A stretch of DNA of 8,955 bases from Lentisphaeria bacterium (GTDB taxonomy: Bacteria > Verrucomicrobiota > Lentisphaeria > Victivallales > UBA1829), in contig JAFVRL010000063.1 in NCBI GenBank assembly GCA_017504325.1, forward strand, positions 1 to 8,955. Reading direction: 5' to 3'. Of the stretch, positions 7,336-8,955 are shown in pieces. Each line of letters opens with the position of its first letter. Within the stretch, counting starts at the first letter, position 1. Both the position numbers and the translations under genes were made by a program. The notes below the pieces were generated by a model. That model worked only from the letters and a program-made list of their open reading frames with translations, was not told the origin of the DNA and searched no databases.

Positions 7336-8331
7336 TTAAAAGACAGACAAGTAAATGTAGCACAGTTTTTTAAAAAGGCAAATATGCAGACAAAAATTCT
7401 TCCGGAAAACAGTTTTTTTTCCGCATTTTTCAACTTTCCTCATCCCAGGGACTCTCAAATTCATAATCGGCAGCAGAAGACAATGCATCTGCCGGAGAGG
7501 ACGATGTATCCGCCGCAGATCCCCCCCGGAAGAGGAAAAAAGAGAATCTGCCAGGGAATACCCTGCCCATGCCCCCAAAGCGGAAGCCCCCAGAGCTTCC
7601 AACATATAATTCTGCTCATTTTTCAAACGGGAAAGAAGTTGGGGAATACAGGATTGACAATAGGTATATTCCCCGATCAAAGCAAATTGCCCCGGAGGAG
7701 AATATTTCCCGCAAGCATGACATCTGGCGTGTAATTTCAGGCAGGCAGTACAAAAACCTGTCCCGCCGTTGTTCTCTGTGCGGCGAACTTTTTTACCGCA
7801 GAAACGGCATACAAAAAATTCCTTTTCCAAACATCCGGGACAATACATTCTGCCTTTTTCCATCTTCAAATCCTCTTTCCGGCAGAATTGTCCGCATTTA
7901 CGGCAGAAAGCAAAAAATTTTTCCTGGCAGGATAAACAGACACGGCATTTCACTCCACCCACGGTCAAAGTTTCAAAATCTTCTTTTTCACCGGCAAGCC
8001 CGCATAATCCGCATTTTCTGAACTTGCTGTCCCGGCAGCTGCAACAGAGATAATATCCATGGAATTTTACAGCATTGGCAAGAGAAAAACAGCCGCCGCA
8101 ATGGGGACAGAAAATATAATTTTTCATTACACACCAGATACACACGGAGCGACCCTCCGCCGGTACAAGATCCGCCGAAGAAATATGTTTATCACATACA
8201 TCACATTTCTCATATTTTCCATCGGCACAATCCCGGCAGAGGATCAGATTTTTTCCGGGAATGGTGACAAGCGCACCACCCGGAACTTTTTTACCGCATT
8301 TCACACATTTCCTGCTATATTGTTCCGGCAT
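7336..8331 (-). CDS. Cys-rich protein of seven zinc-ribbon modules, C-terminal frame probably broken
   Basis: As read the product has 331 residues. Residues 9-228 hold fourteen CxxC knuckles arranged as seven pairs, starting at C9, C43, C75, C107, C143, C175 and C204; within a pair the knuckles are 19-25 residues apart. Each module repeats a pattern of CxxC, a short basic or glycine stretch, a hydrophobic strand, and CxxC followed by a charged linker, like LIM or double zinc-ribbon units. Each module could bind one Zn(II). Residues 243-265 (MLEALGASALGAWAGYSLADSLF) are Ala/Gly-rich and may form a membrane or packing helix. After SSSGG the frame enters a tail rich in Arg, His and Cys that runs through the promoter of the next gene. 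Adding one G to the G7 run at 7521-7527 gives instead a Ser/Ala/Asp/Glu tail ending PWDEES at a TGA (7430-7432). The real end is thus probably 7430. I do not recognise a named family, and no enzymatic motif is visible. It has its own promoter. Confidence 0.75.
   Translation of the reverse strand: MPEQYSRKCVKCGKKVPGGALVTIPGKNLILCRDCADGKYEKCDVCDKHISSADLVPAEGRSVCIWCVMKNYIFCPHCGGCFSLANAVKFHGYYLCCSCRDSKFRKCGLCGLAGEKEDFETLTVGGVKCRVCLSCQEKFFAFCRKCGQFCRKEDLKMEKGRMYCPGCLEKEFFVCRFCGKKVRRTENNGGTGFCTACLKLHARCHACGKYSPPGQFALIGEYTYCQSCIPQLLSRLKNEQNYMLEALGASALGAWAGYSLADSLFSSSGGDLRRIHRPLRQMHCLLLPIMNLRVPGMRKVEKCGKKTVFRKNFCLHICLFKKLCYIYLSVF
7354..7381 (-). promoter_or_regulatory. Predicted sigma-70-type promoter of the bamD-like/lptE/waaG/waaP operon
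   Basis: On the minus strand TTGCCT (7376-7381) and TACATT (7354-7359) are separated by 16 bases, and the bases TGC before the -10 make an extended -10. The spacer has a T-run followed by an A-run. The predicted start lies near 7347, giving a leader of about 33 bases with GGAGGA at 7321-7326. The same arrangement precedes the gene at 8530. Confidence 0.65.
7392..7430 (-). terminator. Possible terminator after the restored end of the zinc-module gene
   Basis: On the minus strand, CGGAAAA pairs with TTTTCCG (plus 7417-7423 with 7403-7409, seven-base loop). An outer AAAAAT/ATTTTT pairing (7425-7430 with 7392-7397) ends in a U-run. It begins at the restored TGA and lies just upstream of the next promoter. 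The A/T-rich stem makes it a moderate call. Confidence 0.4.
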
Positions 8332-8346
8332 AATGCCCCCCTGATC

Positions 8347-8361
8347 AGATAACAGTTATCT
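8347..8361. repeat. 15-bp perfect palindrome in the leader of the zinc-module gene
   Basis: AGATAAC-A-GTTATCT is a perfect inverted repeat around position 8354. It lies immediately downstream of the predicted -10 of the zinc-module gene, overlapping or just after its predicted start. A one-base spacer rules out a normal RNA hairpin, so a dimeric repressor site is the more natural reading. It is followed on the left by the separate palindrome CTGATCAG (8341-8348). Confidence 0.35.
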
Positions 8362-8372
8362 CCATACACAGT

Positions 8373-8400
8373 AAGATAATACAGAAAACAGATTTTTCAA
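8373..8400 (-). promoter_or_regulatory. Predicted promoter of the zinc-module gene
   Basis: On the minus strand TTGAAA (8395-8400) and TATCTT (8373-8378) are 16 bases apart. The predicted start is about 35 bases before the ATG at 8331. A purine-rich AGGGGGG at 8336-8342 is the only ribosome-site candidate; it is four bases from the ATG and unusually G-rich. Confidence 0.4.
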
Positions 8401-8461
8401 CAGTATTTTTGCATTTGGAAAAAACAAAAACATATTTTCCCTTCCGGAAGCCGTTTGCAGA

Positions 8462-8489
8462 TTGCATTTTTGTAAAAAAGTGCTATCTT
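8462..8489 (+). promoter_or_regulatory. Predicted extended -10 promoter of the PQ-loop protein gene
   Basis: TTGCAT (8462-8467) and TATCTT (8484-8489) are separated by 16 bases, with TGC directly before the -10. The spacer again has a T-run followed by an A-run. It shares 21 of 28 positions with the promoter at 7354-7381 on the other strand. The predicted start is near 8496, with AGGAG at 8519-8523 six bases before the ATG. Confidence 0.7.
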
Positions 8490-8529
8490 ATGGTACTGCT
8501 TACAACAATCAAAACAAAAGGAGTCATCA

Positions 8530-8823
8530 ATGGAATTTGCCCAAATTCTGGAAGGAATCATGCTTATTGTATTCGGAGCAAGCTGGCCCGCACAGATCAT
8601 CAAGACCATCCGTGTCAAGAACCCTGCAGGTAAAAGTTTTCTTTTTCTCTATCTTATCATGTTCGGTTATTGCTGCGGGATCGCAAGTAAATTTGTTCCG
8701 GGCGGCAAAATAAGCTGGGTGCTTTACATCTATTTTCTGGATGTACTTATGGTAGCCACCGATACGACCCTTTCCCATTATTATATCTGGAAAAACAAAA
8801 AAGAGGCACAACTTAAAGGATAA
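8530..8823 (+). CDS. Small three-helix membrane protein, PQ-loop/SemiSWEET-like
   Basis: The product has 97 residues and three predicted membrane helices, at about 5-25, 36-54 and 61-84, with a short charged C-terminus (KNKKEAQLKG). The first helix carries GASWPAQIIKTIRVKNPAGKS, which resembles the PQ-loop of SemiSWEET and related half-transporters: a proline in helix 1, then Q, then a basic loop with GKS before helix 2. The size and three-helix topology fit a SemiSWEET-like protomer, which would work as a dimer in the inner membrane. SemiSWEETs move sugars. Here the motif reads PAQ instead of PQ or PN, so the substrate, and even transport itself, is uncertain. The start is supported by AGGAG with six-base spacing and by a good promoter. 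The gene stands alone and is divergent from the zinc-module gene. Confidence 0.75.
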   Translation: MEFAQILEGIMLIVFGASWPAQIIKTIRVKNPAGKSFLFLYLIMFGYCCGIASKFVPGGKISWVLYIYFLDVLMVATDTTLSHYYIWKNKKEAQLKG

Positions 8824-8955
8824 GAATATAAACCATTTTTTTAGTTTCCGGACAATAAATCACCGGGCGTTTGCGTTGTATGGGTATGCATGAAAGAAAA
8901 TCTTTTGCAAAAGCAGAAATAAAAACCCTATAACAAAATGAGCAGAATATGAACA
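8824..8955. other. Non-coding right end with a weak possible promoter
   Basis: No open frame with a ribosome site starts here; the ATG at 8938 meets a stop after four codons. TTGCAA (8905-8910) and TATAAC (8929-8934) are 18 bases apart and could serve a plus-strand gene beyond the window. No convincing terminator is seen for the preceding gene. Confidence 0.3.

Noticed and set aside
8409..8436. Second promoter-like element (TTGCAT, 16 bases, CATATT) upstream of the PQ-loop gene
   Set aside because: The -10 is poor and lacks the extended TGC seen in the other two promoters. The A/T-rich stretch makes chance likeness probable, and the element at 8462-8489 explains the gene better.
8441..8450. 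CTTCCGGAAG palindrome as a regulatory site
   Set aside because: TTCCGG/CCGGAA strings occur many times in the coding sequence of this window on both strands, so this copy is likely compositional.

Overview
The window looks like chromosomal DNA from a Gram-negative bacterium that makes lipopolysaccharide (LPS). Four adjacent minus-strand genes belong to outer-membrane biogenesis: a BamD-like TPR protein, LptE, WaaG and WaaP. These are ordinary chromosomal genes, and nothing here points to a phage, plasmid or transposon. Three features together suggest the PVC group, most likely Lentisphaerota (Victivallis-like): a very large secreted-type glycoside-hydrolase-like protein, a BamD-like gene next to lptE, and promoters with a T-tract/A-tract spacer. 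This placement is an inference from gene content; there is no rRNA or ribosomal gene in the window to test it.

Layout. (1) Positions 1-3483, plus strand: a very large polypeptide, open at the left edge. It has a lectin-like jelly roll, beta-rich regions, a probable TIM barrel, a GATase/trimerisation-like domain and a C-terminal beta domain. (2) Positions 3510-3549: a long hairpin that serves both convergent genes as a terminator. (3) Positions 3526-7314, minus strand, transcribed right to left: BamD-like TPR protein, lptE, waaG and waaP. The operon starts at a promoter near 7354-7381. The gaps are 57 and 50 bp, and waaG and waaP overlap by 23 bp. (4) Positions 7336-8331, minus strand: a Cys-rich protein of seven CxxC/CxxC zinc-ribbon modules. 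Its C-terminal frame is broken at a run of seven G. (5) Positions 8332-8529: a 198-bp divergent intergenic region with a promoter in each direction and a 15-bp palindrome. (6) Positions 8530-8823, plus strand: a 97-residue three-helix PQ-loop/SemiSWEET-like membrane protein. (7) Positions 8824-8955: non-coding, with at most a weak promoter for a gene beyond the window.

How the genes work together. WaaG adds the first outer-core hexose and WaaP phosphorylates the inner-core heptose of LPS. LptE helps LptD insert finished LPS into the outer membrane. BamD-type TPR proteins take part in folding outer-membrane barrels, of which LptD is one. The operon therefore links LPS core synthesis to outer-membrane assembly. 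The large plus-strand protein looks like a polysaccharide-degradation enzyme unrelated to this operon.

The most notable points are the frame break in the zinc-module protein, the near-identical promoter architecture of two genes, and the divergent glycoside-hydrolase-like giant. I did not find convincing evidence of a wholly new multi-gene system.
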